DNA of 64,000 nt from Oscillospiraceae bacterium (GTDB lineage: Bacteria; Bacillota_A; Clostridia; Oscillospirales; Oscillospiraceae), in the NCBI GenBank assembly GCA_015067895.1, contig SVLP01000005.1:41059-105058 (forward strand). Direction: 5' to 3'. The position numbers and the translations under genes are program-made. Each line of letters begins with the position of its first letter. The first letter of the stretch is position 1. Positions 43,270 through 52,515 of this stretch are shown one piece after another. The notes beneath the pieces were generated by a model that did not search any database, was not told where the DNA came from, and worked only from the letters and a program-made list of their open reading frames with translations.

Positions 43270-43584
43270 TTATAATAGGAAATACAGCGCAAGGGTCAAA
43301 ACCGGCGAAAGACCGCCCTCGTCCTCCTTGTTCATCAGCAGAAGCAAAAACACGATCATCAGATCTGCCGTGTCGATCTCCCTCGGCAGCAGCCCCTTGA
43401 GGAACTCCAGCACCCCCTGGCTCTGGGGCGGACAGTGGGCAGGCCGCGGGGGCTCGGCTGGGGGACAGGGGGGCTCCTGCTTCGGCGGCTCCGGTTTTGG
43501 CTTGGGCGGACTGGGCCGCCGCTGCTCCGGCACGGCACTGCGGCGATAGGAGCCGTCGGACTGGGGGATGTAGTGGTTATACAT
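43270..43584 (-). CDS. 104-aa Pro-rich protein with hydrophobic C-terminus
   Basis: Unknown. A Tyr-rich start (MYNHYIPQSDGSYRR), a run rich in Pro, Lys and Glu (about 22-55) and a C-terminal hydrophobic stretch LMIVFLLLLMNKEDE...LTLALYFLL. Last of three small minus-strand genes that overlap or abut; its start overlaps the preceding stop by 8 nt, which supports it as a real gene. Confidence 0.65.
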   Translation of the reverse strand: MYNHYIPQSDGSYRRSAVPEQRRPSPPKPKPEPPKQEPPCPPAEPPRPAHCPPQSQGVLEFLKGLLPREIDTADLMIVFLLLLMNKEDEGGLSPVLTLALYFLL

Positions 43585-43918
43585 GGTTCCCTCCCTGATT
43601 CATGGCAGCCGAGGCGAATTTGGCGATGAGACTGGCCTGCATGGCCTTCTCCAGCCGAACCAGCCGGTCATCGGGCACGAAGCCCCGGAGGGCCTGGATG
43701 AGGTTGCGCTGTCTGGGCTCCAATTGGGTGGCCTTGAGCATCTGCATCATCCCCGCCATGGCTCCGGCATCGAAGGGCATCGACCCGAAGCCCGACTGGG
43801 ACGGCGGGGGAGGGGGCGGGGACTGCTGCTGGTTCATGGCACCGGCCATGGACATGATCTGTCCCATCAGCTCCGGGTTGGACAGGATGGAGTTCAGCTT
43901 GTCTTCAAATTCCGCCAT
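43577..43918 (-). CDS. 113-aa small protein, unknown
   Basis: MAEFEDKLNSILSNPELMGQ opens a helical, Met-rich protein with a polyproline run (PPPPPP) and a second helical region (RQRNLIQALRGFVPDDRLVR). Likely soluble. The start ATG at 43918 overlaps the upstream gene's stop by 14 nt. Small sequences of this type occur in Clostridia without a known role. Confidence 0.7.
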   Translation of the reverse strand: MAEFEDKLNSILSNPELMGQIMSMAGAMNQQQSPPPPPPSQSGFGSMPFDAGAMAGMMQMLKATQLEPRQRNLIQALRGFVPDDRLVRLEKAMQASLIAKFASAAMNQGGNHV

Positions 43919-44144
43919 TGCCGTCCCTCATCCTTTGGGAAAGCCGCTGCACCTCGCTGTCCTGCAGCAGGGGAGAGAGGGCGTCCTTCGCCCCCGCCGT
44001 ATCCCCCCGGAAGGCACGATCCACCGCATTCTGAAGCGCGGCCTGATCCAGCTGCTGCAGGCGGGCGAGAAGTGCCTGAGCCTCGGGCTGGCGGAGCATC
44101 CGGGATAAGTCGGATTGGGAAAAATCACCGTTTTTTTGAAACAT
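43905..44144 (-). CDS. 79-aa helical small protein, unknown
   Basis: Starts at ATG 44144 after CAGGAGG. Sequence begins MFQKNGDFSQSDLSRML and is rich in Leu, Gln, Ala and Asp, predicted all-helical and soluble. First of three overlapping small genes. Longer in-frame starts on the minus strand run into the phosphodiesterase gene and are rejected. Confidence 0.7.
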   Translation of the reverse strand: MFQKNGDFSQSDLSRMLRQPEAQALLARLQQLDQAALQNAVDRAFRGDTAGAKDALSPLLQDSEVQRLSQRMRDGNGGI

Positions 44145-44148
44145 TCGA

Positions 44149-44177
44149 TTGCCTCCTGTTCGCTGGGCTGATATAAT
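44149..44177 (+). promoter_or_regulatory. Promoter of the phosphodiesterase-coaX operon
   Basis: TTGCCT (44149-44154), 17 nt, TATAAT (44172-44177). Confidence 0.7.
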
Positions 44178-44210
44178 AGCGTTAGATTTTATGAAACGAG
44201 GAGCATGAGT

Positions 44211-44708
44211 ATGAAACGAATTCTGGTTTTGTCCGACTCCCACAGCGGCACTTCCTTCATGCGCTGGTGCGTCGACACGGTCAGGCCCGACGCCATCGTG
44301 CATCTGGGCGATTACTATGACGACGGCTGTCTGATCCACGAGGAGAATCCCGGTGTGCCCTTCTATCAGGTGCCCGGCAACTGTGACCGCTACCGCACAC
44401 CGCCCCATGTCCGGGAGATCCTGATCGACCGGGTGCTGGGCGTCGACCTGTTCATGACCCACGGCCACAAGCACCGGGTCAAGAGTATGATGGGCCTGCT
44501 GATGGCGGACGCCCGGCGCTCCAGGGTGCAGGCCGTCCTCTACGGCCACACCCACATCGCAGACTGCCGCAAAGACGGTGACCTGTGGGTGCTGAACCCC
44601 GGCTCCTCCGGCTCCTGGGGCGGCAGCGCAGGCATCATCGAGGTGGAGAACGGGAAGATCCTGAACTGCCGCCTCTACCGCTACGGAGATCAGGAGGAGC
44701 TGGCATGA
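44211..44708 (+). CDS. YfcE/MJ0936-type metallophosphodiesterase
   Basis: 165 aa. I choose ATG 44211, 7 nt after GAGGAG (44198-44203); the ATG at 44205 lies too close to that RBS. Metal motifs: LSDSHSG, HLGDYYDD, VPGNCDR, MTHGHKH and YGHTHIA, the calcineurin-like set. It hydrolyses phosphodiesters; the physiological substrate is unknown. Overlaps coaX (ATGA). Confidence 0.9.
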   Translation: MKRILVLSDSHSGTSFMRWCVDTVRPDAIVHLGDYYDDGCLIHEENPGVPFYQVPGNCDRYRTPPHVREILIDRVLGVDLFMTHGHKHRVKSMMGLLMADARRSRVQAVLYGHTHIADCRKDGDLWVLNPGSSGSWGGSAGIIEVENGKILNCRLYRYGDQEELA

Positions 44709-45469
44709 TCCTGACCATCGACATCGGCAACTCCACCATCGTCCTGGGCGGCGTGGAGGGAAGCGAGATCCCCTTTGAGTGCCGGATCAACACCGACCGG
44801 GTGAAGACCTCCGACACCTACTGCATCGATCTGAAGACCCTGTTCGAAATTTACGGCGTGGAGCTGGAGCGCATCGAGGGCGTCATCATTTCCTCCGTCG
44901 TGCCCCAGGTGCTCAACTCCGTCCGCACGGCCATCCGCAAGCTTTTGAAGCTGGAGCCCCTGGTGGTGGGCCCCGGCCTGAAGACGGGGCTGAACATCCG
45001 CCTGGAGAACCCCGCCCAGATGGGCGCGGATCTGGTGGCGGCGGACGTGGCTGCCCTGCGGGAGCACAAGCCGCCCCTCATCGTCATCGATCTGGGCACG
45101 GCTACCACCATGTCCGTCATCGACCCGGAGGGAGCCCATATGGGCGGCTGTGTCTGCCCCGGCGTGAAGATCGGCCTGGATGCCCTGACGGCCAGAACCT
45201 CGCTGCTGCCCGGCATCCAGCTGGACAGCCCGAAGCAGGCAGTTGGCCGCAATACCGCTGACGCCATGCGCAGCGGCATCATGTACGGCACCGCCGCCAT
45301 GCTTGACGGCATGATCGACCGGTTCCGGGAGGAGACCGGCTGGGACTTCACCATCGTGGCCACCGGCGGCCTGGCCAAGCGGATCGCGCCGCTGTGCCGC
45401 CACGAGGTGATCGTTGACCGGCATCTGCTCATCAAGGGCCTTGCGGCCCTCTATCGCGATAACACCTGA
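44705..45469 (+). CDS. coaX: Type III pantothenate kinase
   Basis: 254 aa from ATG 44705. First step of CoA synthesis. ILTIDIGNSTIVLGG (phosphate 1), GPGLKTGLNIRLENPAQMGADLVA, VIDLGTATTMSVID (phosphate 2) and GIMYGTAAMLDGMIDR are all typical CoaX motifs. Confidence 0.95.
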   Translation: MILTIDIGNSTIVLGGVEGSEIPFECRINTDRVKTSDTYCIDLKTLFEIYGVELERIEGVIISSVVPQVLNSVRTAIRKLLKLEPLVVGPGLKTGLNIRLENPAQMGADLVAADVAALREHKPPLIVIDLGTATTMSVIDPEGAHMGGCVCPGVKIGLDALTARTSLLPGIQLDSPKQAVGRNTADAMRSGIMYGTAAMLDGMIDRFREETGWDFTIVATGGLAKRIAPLCRHEVIVDRHLLIKGLAALYRDNT

Positions 45470-45470
45470 G

Positions 45471-45632
45471 TCAGATCGTCAGGATGAAGAAGAACGCCAC
45501 GACGATGCCCATGGTGCTTGCGGCGCAGAGGAGCGCATCGGCGGCGCGGTTCCAGAAGTAGCTGCGTTCTGCGGCGTTGGGATAGCGCTTAGCGGTGATG
45601 GCGCGGTTGGAAACGGTATGAGTCATGTTCAT
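45471..45632 (-). CDS. 53-aa single-TM small protein
   Basis: MNMTHTVSNRAITAKRYPNA, then an aromatic stretch and one C-terminal TM helix (ALLCAASTMGIVVAFFFILTI). ATG 45632 is supported by AAAGGAGG. Unknown function; convergent with coaX with 1 nt between stops. Confidence 0.65.
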   Translation of the reverse strand: MNMTHTVSNRAITAKRYPNAAERSYFWNRAADALLCAASTMGIVVAFFFILTI

Positions 45633-45728
45633 GGGGTGTACCTCCTTTTGTTTTTGTGACTGTATCATACCATGATGTCAGTCCGATATTTGGGACTTTC
45701 TGTCGCGGGCAGAGGTTTTTTCTCCCTC

Positions 45729-45757
45729 TTGCAAGCGTGGTATTTTTGTGGTATGAT
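45729..45757 (+). promoter_or_regulatory. Promoter of the 139-aa membrane protein gene
   Basis: TTGCAA (45729-45734), 17 nt, TATGAT (45752-45757). Confidence 0.6.
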
Positions 45758-45788
45758 ATCAGAAGATTATGCTAGCCGGAGGTGGCTT

Positions 45789-46208
45789 ATGAAACAACTG
45801 GAACAGCTTACGGCCAAGGTAAACGAGCTTCGCGAGAAGGCAAAGCCCGTCCTGGAGAAGGCCGACAAGGGATATCGGAAGGCAAAGGAGATTTGGGCTG
45901 TGGCGTGGCCCTGGATCTGGCAGTTCCGCAAGATCCTCTTCGCCATTCCCGTGGTATATCTTGCATTGTATTTCGCCCGGCTCAACTGGAACGTGCTGCC
46001 TGAGCAGGTGGGACTGAACCTCCAGACCAGCGGCGAGTATGCCCAGTACATCAGCAGAGAGCTGGCGGTCTACGGCCCCCTGGGCGTGACGGGCGGATGT
46101 CTTGCCATGATGTTCCTGTCGAGAAAGACCGTGTACCCCTGGATGATCTGCATGTTCTCCATGCTGCTGCCTCTGCTGATCCTCGTGACCAACATCTTCC
46201 CCGCATAA
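45789..46208 (+). CDS. 139-aa membrane protein with N-terminal coiled coil
   Basis: ATG 45789 after CCGGAGG. Residues 1-35 form a charged heptad-like helix (LEQLTAKVNELREKAKPVLE), followed by three TM segments (about 48-63, 92-110, 116-136). No family recognised. Confidence 0.75.
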   Translation: MKQLEQLTAKVNELREKAKPVLEKADKGYRKAKEIWAVAWPWIWQFRKILFAIPVVYLALYFARLNWNVLPEQVGLNLQTSGEYAQYISRELAVYGPLGVTGGCLAMMFLSRKTVYPWMICMFSMLLPLLILVTNIFPA

Positions 46209-46214
46209 ATTCGC

Positions 46215-46241
46215 CCCGGCTGCTTTTGCAGCCGGGTTTTT
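46215..46241 (+). terminator. Terminator after the 139-aa gene
   Basis: CCCGGCTGC-TTTT-GCAGCCGGG then TTTTT. Confidence 0.92.
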
Positions 46242-46253
46242 GCGCGAAACCGC

Positions 46254-46282
46254 TTGCGCATTCCTCCTTGCTGGGGTATAAT
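46254..46282 (+). promoter_or_regulatory. Promoter of the pullulanase gene
   Basis: TTGCGC (46254-46259), 17 nt, TATAAT (46277-46282). Confidence 0.6.
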
Positions 46283-46331
46283 CGTTGAAGAACGGCAATT
46301 CCTGCCAAAAAACGAACAAGGAGAGAATGCT

Positions 46332-48713
46332 ATGAGAAGAAACCTGCACCGCATCTTTGCGCTGGCTCTGGTCATGGTCTTCGTCCTGGGGATGCTCCCC
46401 ATGGCCCTGGCCGCTGAGTCCGACGTGAAGCTCCGGGACACCGCCTACTCCGAGACCGAGGGCCTCCGGGCCGCCATGACCGGCAAGCTGGCCGATCCCA
46501 TGTCCGCCTTCACCGTCACCGGCCCCGAGGGCGAGCTGACCATCACCGAGGTCATCGAGGGCGGCAACAACATCTACACCATCGTCACCGCCGAGCCCAT
46601 CGATGTGGCCGCCGCCTATACCCTGGGCTTAGGCGGCGAGACCATGGACATCAGAATGCCCATCTGGTACTCCACCGATGCATTCGAGTCCGAATTCACC
46701 TATACCGGCAACGATCTGGGCGCCGTCTGGAGCCCGGAGCAGACCACCTTCCGGGTCTGGGCTCCCACCGCCGATGCTGTCTCCGTGAATCTCTATGATA
46801 ATGGCGGCGAGACGGGAATGGATAGAATGCTGAATTCTGTTGCCATGACTGCCGACGCGAACGGTACCTGGGTGGCGACCGTTGAGGGAGATCTGAACGG
46901 CGTCTACTACACCTATGCCGTCACCCACGGTGAGACCACCGCGGAAGCGTGCGATCCCTACGCCCGCACCACCGGCGTCAACGGCAAGCGGGCCATGGTC
47001 ATCGACCTGGATTCCACCGATCCTCTGGACTGGGACAAGGATACCGCGCCCCACACCACGTGCAATATTACCGATGCCGTCATTTACGAGCTCCATGTCC
47101 GTGACCTGAGCTCCGATCCCAGCTCCGGCATCACCCAGACCGGCAAGTTCCTGGGTCTGATCCAGGAGGGCACCACCAACGCAAACGGCGATCCCACCGG
47201 TCTTGACCACATCAAGTCCCTGGGCGTCACCCACATCCACCTGCTGCCCAGCTATGACTATGCCTCCGTGGACGAGACCGATCCCGACGCACCCTTCAAC
47301 TGGGGCTATGATCCCGTCAACTACAATGTCCCCGAGGGCAGCTACTCCACCGACCCCTACCACGGCGAAGTCCGCGTGAAGGAGTTCAAGCAGATGGTCA
47401 AGGGGCTCCACGACCATGGCATCGGCGTGATCCTGGACGTGGTCTACAACCATGTCTACGACGCAGGCAGCTACTGCTTCAACAACATCGTCCCCGGGTA
47501 TTTCAGCCGCATCGACCAGAACGGAACCTACTCCAACGGCTCCATCTGCGGCAATGACACCGCCTCCGAGCGGAGCATGGTGCGCAAGTACATCGTGGAC
47601 TCCGTCAAATACTGGGCCGACGAATACCATCTGGACGGCTTCCGCTTCGATCTGCTGGGTCTGATCGATGTGCAGACCGTCAATGAGGTCATCGAGGAAG
47701 TCCACAAGACCCATCCCCACGTGATCTTCTACGCCGAGGGCTGGAGCATGGGTACCGAGGTCACCAAGGAGAATGTGACCCTCGCCACCCAGGCCAATTC
47801 CAAGGAGACCCCCGGCATGGCCTACTTCTCCGACATGATCCGCGACGCGGTGCGCGGCTCCAACTCCAACGCCAGCAAGACCGGCTACGCCGCCGGTACA
47901 GGCGGCTTTGCCTCCAATGTGAAGGACTCCTTCCTGGGCGACCCCACCTGGGCCCGGGAGCCCAGCCAGGTGGTCAACTACGTCTCCTGCCATGACGGCT
48001 ACTCCCTCTTCGACCGGCTGACCATGTCCACCCGGGACAACACCTTCGAAGAGCGTGTACGGATGAACAATCTGGCTGCTGCCATCGTCATGACGAGCCA
48101 GGGTACCCCCTTCTTCCAGGCCGGTGAGGAGCTGCTGCGCTCCAAGCCCCTGAGCGAGGGCGGCTATGACCACAACTCCTACAAGTCCCCCGATTCCATC
48201 AACTCCATCAAGTGGGATGTCCTCAGCGATGCGGCTTACCGGGATGTGGTGGACTACTACACCGGCCTGATCGCCTTCCGCAGGGCCCATCCCGCCCTGC
48301 GCATGACCACCGCCGCAGAGGTCAGCGAGAAGATCAGCCTGCTGCCCGACCTGGACTTCAACGTCAACGGCTTCCACATCGCCGCCGGAGCCAACGGCGA
48401 AGACAATGCCCTGGTGGTCGTCTTCAACCCCAACGCGGAGGCCACCACCGTGACCCTGCCCGAGGGCACCTGGGACATCCGCATCAACGGCGAGGATGCC
48501 GGTGACGTGACCCTCGCCACCGCCGAGGGTACCGTGGATGTTGCGCCCATCAGTGCCATGGTGCTGGTGCAGGAGGCTGAGGTAGAGCCCCAGCCCACCG
48601 AGCCTGTCGTGGCGGAACCCGTCGAAAAGGGAAACATGACTCCCATCGTCGTCAGTCTCGCGGTCGCGGTTGTTGTCATCGCCGCATTCGTCTTGCTGAA
48701 AAAGAAGAAGTGA
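46332..48713 (+). CDS. Secreted, membrane-anchored type I pullulanase
   Basis: 793 aa from ATG 46332. Signal peptide (about 1-27), N-terminal beta domains, CBM48-like segment (TTFRVWAPTADAVSVNLYD), the type I pullulanase signature FNWGYDP (322-328) and the GH13 catalytic triad Asp440 (DGFRFDLLG), Glu469 (FYAEGWS), Asp555 (SCHDGYS). A C-terminal TM helix and KKKK tail hold it on the membrane. It debranches alpha-1,6 links in pullulan, glycogen and starch, giving access to dietary alpha-glucan. Confidence 0.95.
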   Translation: MRRNLHRIFALALVMVFVLGMLPMALAAESDVKLRDTAYSETEGLRAAMTGKLADPMSAFTVTGPEGELTITEVIEGGNNIYTIVTAEPIDVAAAYTLGLGGETMDIRMPIWYSTDAFESEFTYTGNDLGAVWSPEQTTFRVWAPTADAVSVNLYDNGGETGMDRMLNSVAMTADANGTWVATVEGDLNGVYYTYAVTHGETTAEACDPYARTTGVNGKRAMVIDLDSTDPLDWDKDTAPHTTCNITDAVIYELHVRDLSSDPSSGITQTGKFLGLIQEGTTNANGDPTGLDHIKSLGVTHIHLLPSYDYASVDETDPDAPFNWGYDPVNYNVPEGSYSTDPYHGEVRVKEFKQMVKGLHDHGIGVILDVVYNHVYDAGSYCFNNIVPGYFSRIDQNGTYSNGSICGNDTASERSMVRKYIVDSVKYWADEYHLDGFRFDLLGLIDVQTVNEVIEEVHKTHPHVIFYAEGWSMGTEVTKENVTLATQANSKETPGMAYFSDMIRDAVRGSNSNASKTGYAAGTGGFASNVKDSFLGDPTWAREPSQVVNYVSCHDGYSLFDRLTMSTRDNTFEERVRMNNLAAAIVMTSQGTPFFQAGEELLRSKPLSEGGYDHNSYKSPDSINSIKWDVLSDAAYRDVVDYYTGLIAFRRAHPALRMTTAAEVSEKISLLPDLDFNVNGFHIAAGANGEDNALVVVFNPNAEATTVTLPEGTWDIRINGEDAGDVTLATAEGTVDVAPISAMVLVQEAEVEPQPTEPVVAEPVEKGNMTPIVVSLAVAVVVIAAFVLLKKKK

Positions 48714-48722
48714 TAAATAAAA

Positions 48723-48750
48723 CAGACCCGGCCAGCCGGGTCTGTTTTTC
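48723..48750 (+). terminator. Terminator after pullulanase
   Basis: CAGACCCGG stem with CCGGGTCTG, T5 tail. Confidence 0.88.
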
Positions 48751-48831
48751 TGAATAATTCTTAAAATCCTTTATTTCTCATTGCACATAAGCCCTGGAGC
48801 CTGTAAAATGAAGAAAAAGGAGGTAGTTTAT

Positions 48832-49311
48832 ATGAGACTCTACATCAAAGAAAAGGTCTTTTCCTGGAACGACCAGTTCACAGTCAAGGATGAGAACGGC
48901 TGGGACAAGTATTTTGTCCAGGGCGAGTTTTTCTCCTTCGGCAAGAAGCTCCACCTGCTGAACATCCACAACGAAGAGGTGGCCTTCATCCAGCAGCGGC
49001 TCTTCACCTTCATGCCCCGCTACAGCGTGTCCGTGGCGGGCCGGGAGATCGCCGAGATCCGTAAGGAGTTGACCCTCTTCTTCCAGCGCTACGTCATCGA
49101 CGGCCTGGGCTGGGAGGTGGAGGGCAGCGTCTGGGAGCACGAGTACGAGATCCGCAAGAACGGCCGCCTGATCGTGCGCATCACCAAGGAGTGGTTCACC
49201 TGGGGCGACAGCTACGTGCTGGACATCGTGGATCCTGCCGACGAGCTCCTTGCCCTGGCGGTGGTGCTGACCATCGACTGCATGGCCGAGAACAACAGCA
49301 ACAACAATTGA
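48832..49311 (+). CDS. LURP-one-related (LOR/YxjI) family protein
   Basis: 159 aa from ATG 48832 (RBS AAGGAGGT). Tubby-like beta-barrel family: MRLYIKEKVFSWNDQFTVKD, then YFVQGEFFSFGKKLHL and the repeated IRK/ITKEWFTWGDSYVLDI pattern. Bacterial members have no proven function. Its stop overlaps the next ATG by 1 nt. Confidence 0.88.
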   Translation: MRLYIKEKVFSWNDQFTVKDENGWDKYFVQGEFFSFGKKLHLLNIHNEEVAFIQQRLFTFMPRYSVSVAGREIAEIRKELTLFFQRYVIDGLGWEVEGSVWEHEYEIRKNGRLIVRITKEWFTWGDSYVLDIVDPADELLALAVVLTIDCMAENNSNNN

Positions 49312-50114
49312 TGAAAAAAGCGATTTTGGCGATCCTTGCCGCCGTGACGGCCTGGATCCTCTGGGCCAACACTGCCATCGAGATCAACGAATGGGTGATC
49401 GCAAGCACGAGCGTCCCCGAAGCCTTCGACGGCTTCCGCATCGCGCAGGTTTCCGACCTGCACAACACCGAATTTGGCACGGACAACGAAACACTCCTGA
49501 CGCTGTTGGAGCAGAGCGAACCGGACATCATCGTCCTGACCGGTGATTTGATCGATTCCCGGAACACGGACATCGGCATCGCCCTGTCCTTCGTGGAAAA
49601 AGCAGTCAAAATCGCTCCCTGTTTCTATGTCACCGGCAACCACGAGAGCCGCATCGCCGCCTGGCCGGAGCTGCGCCAAGGGCTCCTGGATGCAGGCGTC
49701 ACGGTGCTGGAGGACGAAAAGGTGAAGATCGAGCGCGGTGTTGAGACAGTCACCCTCATCGGCCTGTCTGACCCGGACTTCCGCCGCCCTTTTGCAGAGA
49801 ATCTGCGGGCCCTGACGGCAGGGGAGGAGGGATACACCATCCTCCTGAGCCACCGCCCCGAGTCCTTCGGTCTTTACGTAAGCTGCGGCGTCGACCTGGT
49901 CTTCAGCGGCCATGCCCACGGCGGCCAGGTGCGCATCCCCTTCCTCGGCGGCCTGGTGGCTCCTCACCAGGGCTTTTTCCCGACCTACGACAGCGGCCTG
50001 TACCGCGACGGCGGCACCGCCATGCTGGTCAGCCGGGGACTGGGCAACAGCATCCTCCCCCTGCGCATCAACAACCGGCCGGAGCTCGTCCTTGTGATCC
50101 TGGAATGCATATGA
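49311..50114 (+). CDS. YkuE-type membrane metallophosphoesterase
   Basis: 267 aa. One N-terminal TM (about 4-22), then the calcineurin-like fold: QVSDLHNTEFG, VLTGDLIDSR, VTGNHESR, LLSHRPE, FSGHAHGGQVR. YkuE-like enzymes include UDP-diacylglucosamine hydrolase-like and wall-associated phosphoesterases; the substrate is unknown. Confidence 0.92.
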   Translation: MKKAILAILAAVTAWILWANTAIEINEWVIASTSVPEAFDGFRIAQVSDLHNTEFGTDNETLLTLLEQSEPDIIVLTGDLIDSRNTDIGIALSFVEKAVKIAPCFYVTGNHESRIAAWPELRQGLLDAGVTVLEDEKVKIERGVETVTLIGLSDPDFRRPFAENLRALTAGEEGYTILLSHRPESFGLYVSCGVDLVFSGHAHGGQVRIPFLGGLVAPHQGFFPTYDSGLYRDGGTAMLVSRGLGNSILPLRINNRPELVLVILECI

Positions 50115-50115
50115 A

Positions 50116-50139
50116 AAAGCCCCGCTCAGCGGGGCTTTC
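50116..50139 (+). terminator. Terminator between convergent genes
   Basis: AAAGCCCCGC-TCA-GCGGGGCTTT. Confidence 0.85.
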
Positions 50140-50140
50140 G

Positions 50141-51004
50141 TCATTCGGTGATATGGGTATGGTTCGAAATATGCTCCTGACAGTAGCAGTAGTAGCCCTT
50201 GCAGCGGGAGCAGTACCGGAACTCCAGCTCGGGGTTGTCCACATCCGTGCGGCCGCAGACGGTGCACTTGTGGGTGTAGGGAGCCCGAACGGTGGCATGG
50301 GTGGCCTGATAGTTTCCGGCGGAGTTGAAGGGGATGGTCTTGGCGCGGGGGTTTTTGGCCTTCTTCACCGCCCGGCTGGCGTTGATCTGCCAGGAGATGG
50401 GGATGACCCGCTTGACCTCCGTGCCGAAGAAGAGGAAGTAGTTGCCCATGGCGATCAGGGGATACAGGCAGACGGGGAAGGGCGCGATGCAGCCGATCAG
50501 GGTCGTCACCAGATAGAACAGGGCCAGTGCCCAGGCCTTGACGGGGATGATGAAGAAGATCAGAATGTGGGTGTCCGGGAACAGGGTGGCGAAGGATACC
50601 ACCAGACTCAGATTCAGATAGCTGGCAGTGGCATAGCCGCCGAAGATCATGCAGTAGATGTCCATCAGCACCACGCCGGACAGATAGAACAGATTGAACC
50701 GCAGGGGGCCCCAGACCTTCTCGATGCCGTTGGCGAAAGACCAGTAGCAGAACAGCGCGAACATGGTCATGAACAGGGAGCTGTTCGAGTAGGTCAGCGG
50801 CCAGGTAATCAGCCGCCAGATTTGGCCACCCAGAATGGCGGACCGGTCGAACCGGAGCAGGTAGTACAGCGCGTAGCTGGGGTCAATCAGGTTCATCAGA
50901 TTCACGATGGCGGTGCCGATGGCGATGTAGGCCATCAGATTGGGGATGCCCTTGTTCCGGTTGCGGAAGCAGAACCGGTCAAATTTGCGGCGCAGTTGTT
51001 TCAA
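50141..51004 (-). CDS. Rhomboid-like membrane protein with C-terminal zinc ribbon
   Basis: 287 aa. Six TM helices in a rhomboid-like order: the family's L1 phrase RFDRSAILGGQIWRLITWPL is clear. The active-site GxSG is not seen; the matching stretch reads GGYATASYLN, so it is probably an inactive rhomboid (derlin/pseudoprotease-like). Residues about 245-280 add a ribbon with CTVCGRTD and YCSRCKGYYCYCQEH (several Cys and His), likely zinc-binding. The combination suggests a membrane adaptor; the role is unknown. Confidence 0.8.
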   Translation of the reverse strand: MKQLRRKFDRFCFRNRNKGIPNLMAYIAIGTAIVNLMNLIDPSYALYYLLRFDRSAILGGQIWRLITWPLTYSNSSLFMTMFALFCYWSFANGIEKVWGPLRFNLFYLSGVVLMDIYCMIFGGYATASYLNLSLVVSFATLFPDTHILIFFIIPVKAWALALFYLVTTLIGCIAPFPVCLYPLIAMGNYFLFFGTEVKRVIPISWQINASRAVKKAKNPRAKTIPFNSAGNYQATHATVRAPYTHKCTVCGRTDVDNPELEFRYCSRCKGYYCYCQEHISNHTHITE

Positions 51005-51113
51005 TGGAGCTCACCTCGAAGTATAGATGGGGCTATTTTACCAGTTGACGGGGGAAAAGTCCATAGTCAATTATGAACATTCCATGAAAGTTTCAAAATC
51101 CCCAGAAAACCCA

Positions 51114-51141
51114 TTGACAATCCGGGAATTTTGTGTAGAAT
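51114..51141 (+). promoter_or_regulatory. Promoter of metK
   Basis: TTGACA (51114-51119), 16 nt, TAGAAT (51136-51141), just before the SAM riboswitch. Confidence 0.65.
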
Positions 51142-51160
51142 AAAGCAGAACTTCATAAAT

Positions 51161-51302
51161 GCCTTATCAAGAGCGGTGGAGGGAACGGCCCGATGAAACC
51201 CGGCAACCTGTTAAGTCAAGGTGCCAAATCCGGCGGCGAAACGAAAGATGAGGATTCCGAACGTAACCACTGCGCTCTGAATCTGTCAGAGCGCATTTTC
51301 TT
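51161..51302 (+). promoter_or_regulatory. SAM-I (S-box) riboswitch with terminator
   Basis: Aptamer 51161-51256: CTTATCAAGAG starts P1, then GCCCGATGAAACCCGGCAAC, GGTGCCAAATCC and the closing GATGAG. The expression platform is TGCGCTCTGA (51271-51280) with TCAGAGCGCA (51285-51294) and T4. Binding of S-adenosylmethionine should favour termination before metK. Confidence 0.95.
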
Positions 51303-51328
51303 ATGTACTGAACAGAAAGGATATTGTT

Positions 51329-52474
51329 ATGGAAAAGAGACTGTTTACTTCCGAATGTGTTACCAACGGCCACCCCGACAAGGTGGCAGATACCATCTCC
51401 GATGCCATCCTGGACGCATGCCTTGCCCAGGATCCCGCTTCCCGCGTGGCCTGCGAGACCATGGTCACCACCGACTTCTGCCTGATCTGCGGCGAGATCA
51501 CCACCACCGCCAAGGTCGATTACGAGGCCGTTGCCCGTGAGGCCATCCGCTCCATCGGCTATGTCTACCCCGGCGACGGTTTCGATGCCGACACCTGCGA
51601 GATCGTCATCCGCATCCACCAGCAGTCTGCTGACATCGCTCTGGGCACCAACGATGAGGTGGGCGGTGCTGGCGACCAGGGCATGATGTTCGGCGGTGCC
51701 TGCAACGAGACCCCTGAGCTGATGCCCATGCCCGTGGCTCTGGCCCGTGCCCTTTCCAACCGCCTGACCGAGTGCATCGCTTCCACCGACCTGCTCCGGG
51801 CCGACGGCAAGACCCAGGTTTCTGTCGAGTATGACGAGAACGGCAAGGTCGTGGGCATCGACACCGTGGTCGTCTCCGTCATGCACTCCGCCGACTTCGA
51901 GATGGAGGAGCTGCGCAAGTACGTCCGGGAGGGCGTCATCGCCCCCGTGCTGGCAAAGTACGGCTTTGACATCAACGATGTGGCCCACATCTACATCAAC
52001 CCCACCGGCAACTTCGTCATCGGCGGCCCCAACGGCGATACCGGCCTGACCGGCCGCAAGATCATCGTGGACACCTACGGCGGCTACTTCTCCCACGGCG
52101 GCGGCGCCTTCTCCGGCAAGGATCCCACTAAGGTCGACCGTTCCGCAGCCTATATGGCTCGCTACATGGCCAAGAACCTGGTGGCCGCCGGTCTGTGCGA
52201 CAAGGTTCAAGTGCAGCTGGCCTACGCCATCGGCGTGGCCGAGCCTGTCTCCGTCCGGGTGGACACCTACGGCACCGGCAAGCTCTCCGACGAGGAGATC
52301 ACCGCCCTGCTGCGCAAGACTGTGGACATGACCCCCGCCGGCATCATCCGCCGTCTGGAGCTGCGCAATCCCATCTATTGCTCCACCGCCCGCTTCGGCC
52401 ACTTCGGTGTCGAGGGCAAGAGCTGGGAGCGCACCGACTTGGCCGAGGAGCTGAAGAAGCTGTCTGGCATCTGA
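51329..52474 (+). CDS. metK: S-adenosylmethionine synthetase
   Basis: 381 aa, normal length. Makes SAM from ATP and methionine. Signature motifs: [32 protein letters not shown] and [19 protein letters not shown]. Controlled by the upstream SAM-I riboswitch, the common Firmicute arrangement. Confidence 0.98.
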   Translation: MEKRLFTSECVTNGHPDKVADTISDAILDACLAQDPASRVACETMVTTDFCLICGEITTTAKVDYEAVAREAIRSIGYVYPGDGFDADTCEIVIRIHQQSADIALGTNDEVGGAGDQGMMFGGACNETPELMPMPVALARALSNRLTECIASTDLLRADGKTQVSVEYDENGKVVGIDTVVVSVMHSADFEMEELRKYVREGVIAPVLAKYGFDINDVAHIYINPTGNFVIGGPNGDTGLTGRKIIVDTYGGYFSHGGGAFSGKDPTKVDRSAAYMARYMAKNLVAAGLCDKVQVQLAYAIGVAEPVSVRVDTYGTGKLSDEEITALLRKTVDMTPAGIIRRLELRNPIYCSTARFGHFGVEGKSWERTDLAEELKKLSGI

Positions 52475-52484
52475 GAAAAGCCCA

Positions 52485-52512
52485 AACGGACTCCGAAAGG
52501 GGTCCGTTTTTT
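52485..52512 (+). terminator. Terminator after metK
   Basis: AACGGACTCC-GAAA-GGGGTCCGTT then TTTT. Confidence 0.9.
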
Positions 52513-52515
52513 CAT

